Shown: positions 33,668 to 42,398, counted from the first letter of the stretch. The stretch is 64,000 nucleotides of DNA from Bog-473 sp963744225 (GCA_963744225.1 CAVUSV010000003.1:372001-436000), one strand, 5' to 3'. Program-made: numbers and translations. Notes: a model not told the origin generated them from the sequence alone.

Positions 33668-35011
33668 CTAGGCGGGCTCGGTGGCCTCATCGGGGGCGTC
33701 CACTGTCGGCAGGTGCATCGACATCCGGGCCCCGCCGTCAGGGTCGTTCTCGGCCAGGATGGTGCCTCCTTCGACCCTGACAACCTGGGCCACGATGGCG
33801 AGCCCGAGACCCGAACCGGGAAGTCCCCGTGCGGCCGGGGAGCGGTAGAAGCGGTCGAAGATGTGAGGGAGGTCTTCCTCGGCGACGCCGGGCCCGCGGT
33901 CGCGCACCACGACAATCCCGTCCCTGCACTCGACCGAGACCGTCTGGCCGGGCGGGCTCCACTTGCGCGCGTTGTCGAGCAGGTTGCCGACCGCCCGCGC
34001 GAGACGGTCGGCGTGCCCCTCGACCCAACAGGGCTCGGCATCGAGTTCGAACTTGACGTCCTTTGACCTCCCGTGGGTGTTCTGCACGGCGACCGCGTCC
34101 TGGACGAGCAGGTCGAGTCGGAGCGGCTCGCGCGGCGACGGCTCCTGGTCGCCGCGGGCAAGCTCGGCCAGGTCACCGACGAGGTCGCTCAGCTCCTGCA
34201 GCTGAACCAGGACGTCGTCGACGAGCACGGAGCGGTCTTCGACACTGAGCTCGTCCACCCGGCGGATCACCTCGAGATTGGTGCGCAGGCTGGTGAGCGG
34301 CGTGCGGAGCTCGTGGGAGGCGTCGAGCACGAGCTGGCTCTGGGCGCGACGCGACGACTCGAGTGCCTCGAGGAGGCGGTTGAAGGTTCGGCGCAGGCGC
34401 CCGAGCTCGTCGGGCCCTCCTGGGGAGAGCCGGCGCGTGACGTCGGTCGTCTCCGCCACATCCTCGACGGTGTCGGTGAGCGAGTTGAGGGGGACCAACG
34501 CCGTTCGGGCAACCAACCAACCGAGCACGACGGCCAGGAGGATACCGACGAGGGCGACCACCCCGAGCAACACCGCCAGGGTCTTGAGTTCGGAGCTCGC
34601 GTTGAACAAGGTGGCGATCTGGAGCGCACCTCCGTTGAGGAGGATGCCGGACTCCACCCGCGTCCCGGGCGGAAGGTACTCGACGAGCTCGCGCATCTGG
34701 TTCCCATCAACCGTCACCGTCGTGAAGAAAGCGGGGGCGAACCCCCTTGCCACGAGGCGGACCTGCCCCGTCACGGGGAGGCCGCCACCGGCGACGACGG
34801 CGCCGCTGGTGTCGATCACCTGGCCGAGGGTCGCTGTCGTCGACCCGATCTGCTGGCCCGCCACGACCCGCTGCGCCGCCGTCGTGAGGGATTTGTCCGC
34901 GGCCTCGAGGAGCGTGTTCCGGGCCACGAGGAAGGCGCCGAGTGACGCGGCCAACACGGCCACCACGACCGCGACGGTCGTGGCCAGCACGAGCCGGGCG
35001 CGGAAGGTCAT
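33668..35011 (-). CDS. Two-component sensor histidine kinase (HAMP type)
   Basis: A 447-residue membrane kinase. The first membrane helix is about 6-30, followed by an extracytoplasmic sensor part (31-145) and a second helix (146-168). The HAMP linker covers about 169-222. The phospho-acceptor His233 is in DASHELRTPLTSL. The ATPase domain has the N-box GNLLDNARKWSPPG, G1 DRGPGVAEEDL, F-box IFDRFYRSP and G2 GSGLGLAIV. It is the partner of the response regulator just upstream, whose stop overlaps its ATG. The architecture resembles mycobacterial MprB or TcrY; the signal is unknown. Confidence 0.9.
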   Translation of the reverse strand: MTFRARLVLATTVAVVVAVLAASLGAFLVARNTLLEAADKSLTTAAQRVVAGQQIGSTTATLGQVIDTSGAVVAGGGLPVTGQVRLVARGFAPAFFTTVTVDGNQMRELVEYLPPGTRVESGILLNGGALQIATLFNASSELKTLAVLLGVVALVGILLAVVLGWLVARTALVPLNSLTDTVEDVAETTDVTRRLSPGGPDELGRLRRTFNRLLEALESSRRAQSQLVLDASHELRTPLTSLRTNLEVIRRVDELSVEDRSVLVDDVLVQLQELSDLVGDLAELARGDQEPSPREPLRLDLLVQDAVAVQNTHGRSKDVKFELDAEPCWVEGHADRLARAVGNLLDNARKWSPPGQTVSVECRDGIVVVRDRGPGVAEEDLPHIFDRFYRSPAARGLPGSGLGLAIVAQVVRVEGGTILAENDPDGGARMSMHLPTVDAPDEATEPA

Positions 35012-35679
35012 GCGTCTCGCAGCACGTAGCCCACGCCGCGCACCGTCTGGATGCAGCGCGGCTCGCCCCCCTCCTCCAGCTTGCGACGCAGGTACCCGAC
35101 GTAGACGGCGAGCGAGTTGGTCCCCGAGTCGAAGTCGAATCCCCACACGCGGTTGAGCAGCACCTCGCGGGTGAGCACCTGACGGGGGTGGCGCAGGAAC
35201 ATCTCGAGGAGGTCGAACTCGATACGCGTCAGCGCGAAGGTGCGGTCGCCGCGCTGCCCCTCCCGTGTCGAGAGGTTCAGGGACAGGTCGCCCACGCGCA
35301 GGAGGCCGCCCTCGCCCTCGAAGCGGCGGCGCAAGAGGGCGCGCAACCGGGCGAGCAGCTCGGCCAGCGCATACGGCTTGACCAGGTAGTCGTCCGCACC
35401 CGCGTCGAGGCCTTGGACGCGGTCGTCGACGGCGTCGCGCGCGGTCAGCATCAGCACGGGTGTGTCGTCTCCCGCGCTGCGCATGCGCCGGCACACGGTC
35501 AGGCCGTCGAGGTCGGGCAGCCCGAGGTCGAGGATGAGCGCGTCCGGCGGACTCTGTGCCAGGGTTTCGAGTGCCTCCCCGCCCGAGGGAACGGTCACCA
35601 CGTCGTAGCCCTCGAGGCGGAGGGCCCGGTCGATCGACCGGCGAACGGCCGGGTCGTCGTCCACCACGAGGATGCGCAC
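35008..35679 (-). CDS. OmpR/PhoB-type response regulator
   Basis: A 223-residue regulator. The receiver domain begins VRILVVDDDP, with phospho-acceptor D51 (LILDLGLPDLDG), Thr in LMLTARD and Lys in YLVKPYAL. The winged-helix effector domain starts about residue 125 and ends TVRGVGYVLR, the OmpR-family signature. It is translationally coupled to the histidine kinase and will control the kinase operon and other targets. GTG 35679 is selected because the receiver strand begins there; the open frame extends to 35727 without family sequence. Confidence 0.92.
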   Translation of the reverse strand: MRILVVDDDPAVRRSIDRALRLEGYDVVTVPSGGEALETLAQSPPDALILDLGLPDLDGLTVCRRMRSAGDDTPVLMLTARDAVDDRVQGLDAGADDYLVKPYALAELLARLRALLRRRFEGEGGLLRVGDLSLNLSTREGQRGDRTFALTRIEFDLLEMFLRHPRQVLTREVLLNRVWGFDFDSGTNSLAVYVGYLRRKLEEGGEPRCIQTVRGVGYVLRDA

Positions 35680-35756
35680 GAGAGAAGAACCTACCGCCGG
35701 GCCTCGCCCGCGCACGGACGGCGGCATGCCTAACCTCTAGTGGTTTCCCGCCTCGG

Positions 35757-35829
35757 TCCGGGGTAGTTCAATCGGCAGAACGTCGGCCTTTGGAGCCGGA
35801 TGTTGGAGGTTCGAGCCCTCCCCCCGGAG
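35757..35829 (+). tRNA. tRNA-Gln (anticodon TTG)
   Basis: A complete cloverleaf can be folded. The acceptor TCCGGGG (35757-35763) pairs with CCCCGGA (35822-35828). The D-stem is GTTC/GAAC. The anticodon stem is TCGGC/GCCGG with loop CTTTGGA, giving TTG at positions 34-36. The variable loop has five bases and the T-stem is GGAGG/CCTCC with loop TTCGAGC. The discriminator base is G at 35829, and CCA is not encoded. Confidence 0.92.
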
Positions 35830-35834
35830 CTGAC

Positions 35835-36245
35835 TCAGCGCCCGCTGGCCTTGTCCCGATCCGCCAGCTGTGCCAGATACTCGTTGTAGGCGGCGAGGTC
35901 GGCGTCCGGGCCTGCGGCGTCCGGGCGTGCCGCGTCCGGCGGGATCCCCGGCCCCTCCTCTGCGACGCCCGGTGCCGTCGGAGTGCCCGGGTCGGCATCG
36001 ACATCGGCATCGGAGGGAGCGGCGGGCGTCGCGTCATCGGCTGCCTCGTGCACAAAGCGCCACCACATGTAGATGGCATAGCCGGCGAAGATGGGCCATT
36101 CGAAGACGTAGGCCCAACTGAGGCTGTTGCCACCGATGGCGCGGCTGATCTGCCAGGCGCAGAGCGCCAGAAAGGCCGGGACCAGCACGAGGATGACCGC
36201 GTGCAGCTTCAGGGCGCGGGGCGAGAGCCAGACGCGCTTTTCCAT
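35835..36245 (-). CDS. Small two-helix membrane protein
   Basis: A 136-residue protein with a short cytoplasmic N-terminus (MEKRVWLSPRALKLH), two membrane helices (about 16-34 and 45-63, the second WAYVFEWPIFAGYAIYMWW) and a Pro/Ala/Asp-rich acidic tail ending AAYNEYLAQLADRDKAS. Actinobacteria commonly carry such two-helix proteins of unknown function. The ATG overlaps the stop of the upstream hydrolase (TGATG), so the two are coupled. It ends 5 bp from the convergent tRNA gene. Confidence 0.7.
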   Translation of the reverse strand: MEKRVWLSPRALKLHAVILVLVPAFLALCAWQISRAIGGNSLSWAYVFEWPIFAGYAIYMWWRFVHEAADDATPAAPSDADVDADPGTPTAPGVAEEGPGIPPDAARPDAAGPDADLAAYNEYLAQLADRDKASGR

Positions 36246-37147
36246 CAGCCGTCTGGGAAGACGAACCGGGCCAGGATGCCGGCCAGCTCGATTGGCCGGT
36301 CGCCTTGGACGCTGTGCCCCGCACCCTCGACGCCCACGACGGTCGCGGTGGGTTGGCGGCGCAGCAGCTCGGCGACGTCGGCGTCGTCGACGACGGACCA
36401 GGCCAGACCACGCACGAGAAGCAGCGGAACGGTGAGCGCGGAGACCGCGTCCCACCAGTCGCCGAAATCCGGAGGCGCCCCCGTGGGGTCGGTGCGGAAG
36501 CGGGCGTAGCGCCACACCCAGGTTCCGTCCTCGCGCTGGACGGCGTTGTGCAGGATGCCGCGACGCAACGAGGCTTCTGAGCGAGTCGGGTTGTGCTCCA
36601 TGGTCCGAGCGAGCAACTCGTCGAAGCCGTCGAAGCTGGCCGGCCCGTTGACAAAGTTTGTTACCGGAGCGGCCTTCTCGGCGTTCACGCCCGGCGTGAT
36701 GTCGACGAGGACGAGCGCGCGCACGAGCTCGGGGGCCTGTGCCGCCAGCGCGAGGGAGGACATCCCTCCGAGCGACATGCCGACGACGCCGCGCGCTGTG
36801 GGCGCCAGCTCCGCCACCACCGTCGCCAGGTCTCGACCGTTACTGCCCGCGGAGATGGAGCCGTCGGGTCCGCCGTCGGAATGTCCGTGTCCCGGCAGGT
36901 CCACTGCGAGCAGTGGCCGTCCCAGGGCCAGCGCCACCGTGTCCCACGTGTGGGCGTTCTGGGCGCCGCCGTGCACGAGCACGAGCTCGGGCGCCCCCGT
37001 GCCCCACACGAGGCTGGACACCTTGCGGCCGGGAGCGACCTCGACGTCGACGCGGCGCACCTCGGGCGGCCCCGGGTAGGGCAGGCCGTACTCGGCGGCG
37101 TTCTCGTGGAACAGCCCGAACTCGTCGTAAGGGATCAAATCCGGCAC
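36245..37147 (-). CDS. Alpha/beta-hydrolase
   Basis: A 300-residue alpha/beta-hydrolase fold enzyme. The oxyanion region is LVHGGAQNAHTWD (about 69-81), the nucleophile elbow GMSLGGMSS (Ser at the centre), an acidic residue follows in LVLVDITPGV, and the catalytic His is in GAGHSVQGD. It could be an esterase, lipase or lactonase. GTG 37147 gives a typical N-terminus; the open frame beyond it crosses into the glmU start and is rejected. It is divergent from glmU with 52 bp between starts. Confidence 0.82.
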   Translation of the reverse strand: MPDLIPYDEFGLFHENAAEYGLPYPGPPEVRRVDVEVAPGRKVSSLVWGTGAPELVLVHGGAQNAHTWDTVALALGRPLLAVDLPGHGHSDGGPDGSISAGSNGRDLATVVAELAPTARGVVGMSLGGMSSLALAAQAPELVRALVLVDITPGVNAEKAAPVTNFVNGPASFDGFDELLARTMEHNPTRSEASLRRGILHNAVQREDGTWVWRYARFRTDPTGAPPDFGDWWDAVSALTVPLLLVRGLAWSVVDDADVAELLRRQPTATVVGVEGAGHSVQGDRPIELAGILARFVFPDG

Positions 37148-37199
37148 ATGACGAGTGTCCCATACGCACGCTGGGCGTCCGGGCGGGTAAGAATGCGCG

Positions 37200-38300
37200 A
37201 TGCGCGAACGCCGACTCTCCGCCGTGGTCCTGGCCGCCGGTGAGGGGACGCGCATGCGCTCCGAACGACCCAAGCCGCTCCACCTGTTGTGCGGTCGTCC
37301 CATGATCCTGCACGTGCTCGACGCCATGGCCGAGATCGACGTGCGGAGGGTCGTGGTCGTCGTCGGCCACCGGGGCGAATGGGTCACCAAGACCCTGGTG
37401 CAGCACGCGCCGTCGACGATGCAGATCGAGTTCGTCGAGCAGCTGACGCAGGCAGGTACCGGCGACGCCCTGGCCGTCGGGTTGACGGGGCTGCCCGACG
37501 ACGACGACGAGGTGGAAGACGTGGTCGTGCTCCCTGGCGATACCCCGTTATTGCGGCCACAGACCCTGGCCGCGCTGGTTCGTGCTCACCGAGCCGAGGA
37601 CGCCGGCGCCACCCTGTTGACGGCTGTGGTGGACAACCCGTCGGGGTACGGCCGGGTAGTGCACGGCAAAGACGGGGACGTCAGCCGGGTGGTGGAGGAG
37701 ACCGACGCCACCGAGGAGGAAAAGGCAATCGACGAGGTCAGCACCTCCATTTACTGCTTCCGGCGCAGCCTCCTGGCGCCGACCCTGCGCCGGCTCAGCC
37801 CCGCCAACACACAGGGGGAGTACTACCTGACCGACGCCGTTGGGGTGCTCAGCAGCGCCGGCTACACGGTCCGCTCTCTGGTACTGCCTGACTCCATGGA
37901 GGCGGCGGGCGTCAATGACCGGGCCCAGCTCGCGGTCGCCGAGGCGGAGCTGCGCGACCGCATCAACGAGCGCTGGATGCGCCGCGGCGTGACGATGTGG
38001 GACCCAGAGCGCACGTACGTGGACGCGGAGGCCCATCTGGAGGCAGACGTCTCCCTCTTGCCCGGGGTGATCCTGCGAGGCAACTGCGTGATCGGAGCAG
38101 GGGCCGAGATCGGGCCCAACAGCGTCTTGGTCGACACCACAGTGGGCCGGGGAGCGATCGTCGCCGAGAGCGTGTGCTCGCGGGCCACGATCGGCGACGG
38201 GGCCCGCGTCGGCGCCTACAGTGTGCTCGAACCGGGAGCCGAGGTGGCGGCCGGAGCCGAGCTGGGACCGCACACGGTGCTCGGGAGCCCGACGGGCTGA
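37200..38300 (+). CDS. glmU: GlmU-type N-acetylglucosamine-1-phosphate uridylyltransferase, short form
   Basis: A 366-residue protein; normal GlmU has about 450-480. The N-terminal nucleotidyltransferase domain is complete: VLAAGEGTRMRSERPKPLH (11-29), the UTP-binding QAGTGDAL, VLPGDTPLL and ENSTS-like DEVSTSIYCF. The left-handed beta-helix begins about residue 255, but ends after roughly four to five coils at GSPTG. The second half, which holds the acetyltransferase active site (the His, Lys and Asn that bind acetyl-CoA and GlcN-1-P), is missing, and no continuation is found in other frames. It should make UDP-GlcNAc but not acetylate GlcN-1-P. TAAGAA at 37188-37193 lies 6 nt before the ATG. 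Confidence 0.85.
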   Translation: MRERRLSAVVLAAGEGTRMRSERPKPLHLLCGRPMILHVLDAMAEIDVRRVVVVVGHRGEWVTKTLVQHAPSTMQIEFVEQLTQAGTGDALAVGLTGLPDDDDEVEDVVVLPGDTPLLRPQTLAALVRAHRAEDAGATLLTAVVDNPSGYGRVVHGKDGDVSRVVEETDATEEEKAIDEVSTSIYCFRRSLLAPTLRRLSPANTQGEYYLTDAVGVLSSAGYTVRSLVLPDSMEAAGVNDRAQLAVAEAELRDRINERWMRRGVTMWDPERTYVDAEAHLEADVSLLPGVILRGNCVIGAGAEIGPNSVLVDTTVGRGAIVAESVCSRATIGDGARVGAYSVLEPGAEVAAGAELGPHTVLGSPTG

Positions 38301-38306
38301 GGAACA

Positions 38307-38373
38307 GCCGCTGCCCGGCGAGGCGTGCCGCAGCCCGGCGGGGCGAGCCGCAGCCCGGCGGGGCGAGCCGCAG
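38307..38373. repeat. 20-bp tandem repeat, 3.3 copies
   Basis: Units start at 38307, 38327 and 38347, with a partial fourth at 38367. Units two and three are identical (GCCGCAGCCCGGCGGGGCGA), and unit one differs at a few bases. They begin 6 bp after the short glmU stop. The repeats are head-to-tail without spacers, so this is not a CRISPR array. Confidence 0.85.
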
Positions 38374-38385
38374 TGTTCTCTGTGG

Positions 38386-38413
38386 ACTGTAAACGGAAAC
38401 GTTTAGAGTTTTG
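38386..38413 (+). terminator. AT-rich hairpin with GAAA loop before prs
   Basis: ACTGTAAACG (38386-38395) pairs with CGTTTAGAGT (38400-38409) with one mismatch around a GAAA tetraloop, followed by TTTT up to 38412. It could terminate glmU transcription. Its inner part, TAAACG/CGTTTA, is a perfect palindrome and could instead be an operator for prs about 50 bp downstream. Confidence 0.5.
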
Positions 38414-38464
38414 GGAGCATCGTCACCGCCTACGCCGCGCGCAGCGGGGCACTAGCGTTGGAGC

Positions 38465-39436
38465 GTGGAGTTGATCCCGCGTCGTCGCCTGGAACTGGTC
38501 TCCGGCCGCGCCCACCCTAGTCTGGCGAACGACATCGCCGGCCATCTGGGTGTCGAGTTGGGGGAGGCGAACTTGCGCGAGTTCGCCAACGGAGAGATCT
38601 ACTGCAAGTACGACATCTCCATCCGCGGCTGCGACGTGTTCATCATTCAGACGCACGCCAGCCCGGTCAACGACTCTCTGATGGAGCACTTGATCATGAT
38701 CGACGCCGCCAAGCGGGCGTCGGCCAAGCGCATCACTGCGGTGTGCCCCTACTACGGGTACTCGCGGCAGGACCGGAAGTCGACCGGCCGAGAGCCGATC
38801 ACCGCCAAGCTGGTCGCCGACATGCTCTCGGCGGCGGGCGCCGACCGCGTCATCAGTGTGGACCTGCACTCGGGCCAGATCCAGGGCTTCTTCGACACCC
38901 CCTTCGACCACCTGGTGGCAGCGCCTGTGCTCGAGGGGTACCTGCGGGACAATCTGGGCGACGACGTGGTCGTCGTGGCGCCCGACGCTGGGCGAGTCAA
39001 GGTGGCCGAGCGTTACAGCCAACACCTTGGCTGTGATCTTGCCCTGATCCACAAGACACGGCCGCGGGACAGCTATAACGAAGTCAAGGCGCGGCACGTG
39101 GTGGGTGAGGTCGAAGGTCGCCACTGCGTCCTCATCGACGACATGATCGACACGGCCGGGACCATCTGCGCCGCGGCGGAATTGCTGTCCGAGGCCGGCG
39201 CATCCGACATCTCCGCCATGGCCACCCACGCCGTCCTGTCGGACCCTGCGGTCGACCGCCTGAAGGCGGCACCCATCTCCAGGGTCGTCGTCACCGATAC
39301 CCTCCCCGTGGCCGAAGACCGCATGTTCGACAAGCTCGAGGTCCTGTCGGTCGCCAAGATCATCGCCGACGCCATCGATGCTGTCTTCGAGGATACGTCC
39401 GTATCGGAGCTCTTCGGCGGGGACAACCTGGTCTAG
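38465..39436 (+). CDS. prs: Ribose-phosphate pyrophosphokinase
   Basis: A 323-residue class I PRPP synthetase that makes PRPP from ribose-5-phosphate and ATP for nucleotide, His and Trp synthesis. Blocks in order: LVSGRAHPSLANDIA, FANGEIYCKYD, YYGYSRQDRKSTGREPITAK (flexible ATP-binding loop), SVDLHSGQIQGFFDTP, PDAGRVKVAERYS and the PRPP loop VLIDDMIDTAGTI (about 218-230). GTG 38465 fits the family N-terminus. The place between glmU and rplY is conserved in actinobacteria. Confidence 0.95.
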   Translation: MELIPRRRLELVSGRAHPSLANDIAGHLGVELGEANLREFANGEIYCKYDISIRGCDVFIIQTHASPVNDSLMEHLIMIDAAKRASAKRITAVCPYYGYSRQDRKSTGREPITAKLVADMLSAAGADRVISVDLHSGQIQGFFDTPFDHLVAAPVLEGYLRDNLGDDVVVVAPDAGRVKVAERYSQHLGCDLALIHKTRPRDSYNEVKARHVVGEVEGRHCVLIDDMIDTAGTICAAAELLSEAGASDISAMATHAVLSDPAVDRLKAAPISRVVVTDTLPVAEDRMFDKLEVLSVAKIIADAIDAVFEDTSVSELFGGDNLV

Positions 39437-39446
39437 AGCGAGGACG

Positions 39447-39468
39447 GGCCCCATCGATCGTTGGGGCC
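39447..39468 (+). terminator. GC-rich hairpin after prs
   Basis: GGCCCCA (39447-39453) pairs perfectly with TGGGGCC (39462-39468) around an 8-nt loop, 10 bp after the prs stop. There is no T-run downstream, so it is an intrinsic-like hairpin of uncertain strength. The following 250 bp before the methyltransferase contain no recognised gene. Confidence 0.45.
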
Positions 39469-39722
39469 GGTCGCAAACCTTCCCGCAGGCCGGCGTCACC
39501 GATGAGGGAATGCTGAGGCGAGCAGGCAGAACCGGATGGGCGTTGGGCGTGCCCTTCGCGTTATCCACAACCTCCGCAGGAGCGGGACGCACGTTCCGGT
39601 ACTTCTTCCCGTTCAAGATTTCCTCGCGGAACGGGTCCGGGGCATTATGGTTACGCGGGCCAGTCGGGGGGTTGCGTGGCGGCGATTTGGTGCTGCCCTC
39701 GACATTTCCCCGCCGGGAGGAA

Positions 39723-40697
39723 ATGTTGTCGTCAATCTACGAAGTTCCAGTGCACCCGGACGCTGAGAACAATGGTCACGCCTTCGCTCTGTCCATGATC
39801 GGCTACAACAAGTCGGTTCTGGAGGTCGGGTGTTCCAGCGGATATATCACAAAGGTCCTGGTCGAGCAGGGCTGCAGTGTCGTCGGAATGGAGATCGATC
39901 CGGTCGCCGCCGAGATCGCGGAGGAGTGGGCCGACCAAGTTGTCGTTGGTGATCTCGACGACGCCGACACCTGGAGCTACGTCAAGGACGAGTCGTTCGA
40001 CGTCGTCTCTCTCTGCGATGTGCTCGAGCACTTGCGTGATCCTCTCGAATCGCTACGGCAAGCCGTCCGGAAGCTCAAGCCCACGGGCTTCCTGGTCATC
40101 TCGCTGCCCAACGTGGCCCACGGAGACGTGCGCATCGCCCTGATGAACGGCAAGTTCCGTTATGCGAATTGGGGCCTGCTCGATCGGACGCACCTGCGGT
40201 TCTTCACTCTCGAGACTATCCGGAAGCTTCTGCACGAAGCGGGCGTGGTAGCCGTGGAGACCAAGCGCGTCGTGATACCGGTGTTCCAATCGGAGATCGG
40301 GGTCAGCCGGGCGGACGTGAACGACGAGATCCTCGACAAGCTGCAAGCTGACCCCGAGGTGGAGACGTACCAGTACGTCATCAAGTCAGTCCGTGACAAC
40401 GGGACGTTGGCGCTCGAAGAGTTGGAATCCCAGGTGAACGAACTGAGCGACCGGGTGCACCATCAGCGGATGCGCATCCTGGTGCTGCGCCATGACCAAT
40501 ACGCTCTGGCGGAACACCAGAAGTACATCACCGCGCTCGAAGGCCATATCTCCGGGCTTGAGAACAACATCGAACTGCTGAATCAGGCGCTGGTGGAGGC
40601 CGATGCCCGGAACCGGGCGCTCCAGATGCAACGAGCCCCCTTGACGCGCAGTGCCTACGCCCGGATCAAGCGTGCGCTGAGCAAGAGCTCGAGCTGA
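39723..40697 (+). CDS. SAM-dependent methyltransferase with C-terminal coiled coil
   Basis: A 324-residue protein. The methyltransferase domain (about 20-190) has VLEVGCSSGYITKVLVEQG, VVGMEIDP, VVSLCDVLEHLRDP and GFLVISLPNVAHGD followed by a WGLLDRTHLRFFT block. From about 225 to 305 it becomes a long charged heptad-like helix (ALEELESQVNELSDRVHHQR). Such methyltransferase-coiled-coil proteins accompany O-antigen and glycan-assembly clusters, where the coil can set polymer length or act as a scaffold. The ATG has a strong GGGAGG 3 nt upstream. It is followed by the WbsX-like gene after 14 bp. Confidence 0.8.
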   Translation: MLSSIYEVPVHPDAENNGHAFALSMIGYNKSVLEVGCSSGYITKVLVEQGCSVVGMEIDPVAAEIAEEWADQVVVGDLDDADTWSYVKDESFDVVSLCDVLEHLRDPLESLRQAVRKLKPTGFLVISLPNVAHGDVRIALMNGKFRYANWGLLDRTHLRFFTLETIRKLLHEAGVVAVETKRVVIPVFQSEIGVSRADVNDEILDKLQADPEVETYQYVIKSVRDNGTLALEELESQVNELSDRVHHQRMRILVLRHDQYALAEHQKYITALEGHISGLENNIELLNQALVEADARNRALQMQRAPLTRSAYARIKRALSKSSS

Positions 40698-40711
40698 ACG
40701 GAATCGCTTTG

Positions 40712-42365
40712 ATGTCCGATTTCATCACGACCCCGGGTCGCGCCTCGGGCGACTCTCCTGAGGTACTGGCTTTCTATCTGCCCCAGTTCCATCAGGTCTC
40801 AGAGAACGACGCCTGGCACGGACCCGGTTTCACCGAGTGGAACGTCGTCGTTCGCAGCAAGCCCCTCTATCCCGGGCACCGGCAACCCGACCTCCCGGGT
40901 GAGCTCGGGTTCTACGACCTCCGTGTCCCCGAGACCCGGTACCGGCAGGCGCAGCTGGCCCGCGATCACGGGATCACGGGATTCCTCTATTACCACTATT
41001 GGTTCGGCGGACGGCGCATGTTGGGCAGACCTCTTGACGAGGTGCGCAAACTCGGTCACCCCGACTTTCCGTTTGCGCTGTGCTGGGCCAACGAGAGCTG
41101 GTTCCGGAGATGGCGGAACAGCACCGACGAGATGCTCCTGGAGCAGGCGTACAGCGAAGACGACGACGTGGCGCACATCCGTTGGCTGGTGGAGTGCTTC
41201 AAGGATCCTCGCTACATCCGCATTCAAGGGCGACCGCTCCTGACGGTCTACCGCGCCCAGTACCTGCCAGAGCCGACGCGAACCGTCGAGGTGTGGCGAG
41301 CGGAGTGCGAGCGAGCCGGAATGGAACCCCCGTGGCTCGTGATGTTCGAGACGGAGGAGCAGCTGTCGGACCCGGAGCTCCGCGGCTTCGACGCCAGCGC
41401 GGAGTTCGTGCCACATCGTCTCGCCACGCTCGTCCCCTCCGAACCGATCCGGTTCGGGCCGAACGGCACACACTCCAGGTACGAGTACGAGCCTCGTGGC
41501 CTCCGCCTACCTCGACGCGCCTGGCTCGAACTGGCGCAGGTATCCCTGTGTCGCGACGGGCTGGGACAACACGCCACGTCGGCAGGCCGGAGAGGCAATG
41601 GTCCTCAGCAACTCCACCCCTGATGCGTACGGGCGTTGGCTTGCCGAGGCTGCATCGCGACAGATGAGGGCGGCAGGGAGCACCGGCATCGTCTTCGTCA
41701 ACGCATGGAACGAATGGGCTGAAGGCGCCCACCTCGAGCCCGACGAGCACTGGGGGAGGGCCTACCTCGAGGCGACGAGAGACGTGCTCCGCGGGGTCTT
41801 CGGCTCGCCTCCACTGCAAAGGGAGCGGGTCGAAATTCATCATCCGCAGCCCATGGCAACAGAGGACCTCTACCACGATCTGTATTCCCAGTTCACGCTG
41901 CTGCAGCAGTCGGCGAGTGGGTATCTGGCCTACGCCGATCGCCGTATCGGCGAAGTGAAGCGGTACTACGAAGCCAAGCTCGAATGGGCGAACCACAAGG
42001 GCGACGCGATCGCCGACTACAACGATTGGCTGCTGGCACAGCTCCGGAGCCACGACGAAAGGATCAAGGAGCTGACGTTCACCGACTCCACCCCCCTCAC
42101 GGATTTGCTCCGTGACCCGGGCGGCGTCTTCGGTTTAGAGGACGAGCCGGCGGAGCAGCCGGCGGAGCAGGGGCAGCCCACCGGTCAGCTGGCGTCGGAC
42201 GAGCAGGGAGCCAGCCCATGGGGCCGCGGGGCGGCCAACGACGAAGAAGACGACGCGTGTGAGCAGTCGAGCGATGAGCGCAGGCGGGACGACGGCTACG
42301 ACGACCTCCCGCCCGCGAGCACGCCGGTGCCCCAGTGGCTCTTGGAGCGAGGCTCGTCGGTCTGA
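40712..42365 (+). CDS. WbsX/GH99-like glycan-processing protein (one frameshift)
   Basis: About 551 residues. The WbsX/GH99-like domain has VLAFYLPQFHQVSEND (12-27), GFTEWNVVVRSK, LYYHYWFGGRRML and ALCWANESW in the first frame. It continues in another frame with ATGWDNTPRR and FVNAWNEWAEGAHLEPD. The switch falls near 41480-41500: one missing base in GAGCCTCGTGGCC turns EYEP-LVASAYLDAP out of frame. The C-terminal 150 residues hold a helix (YADRRIGEVKRYYEAKLEWA) and an acidic Gln/Glu-rich tail. Family members are found in surface-polysaccharide clusters, as endo-acting glycosidases or transferases. It is coupled to the upstream methyltransferase. Confidence 0.78.
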
Positions 42366-42398
42366 GTCCAGGTCCGGCCGGAGCGCCGGTGGGTGCGA

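Noticed and set aside
35012..35494. Extension of the histidine kinase frame upstream of ATG 35011
   Set aside because: It is an out-of-frame shadow of the response regulator gene with no domain content.
38307..38373. Short CRISPR-like array
   Set aside because: The units are contiguous with no spacers and no cas genes are near.
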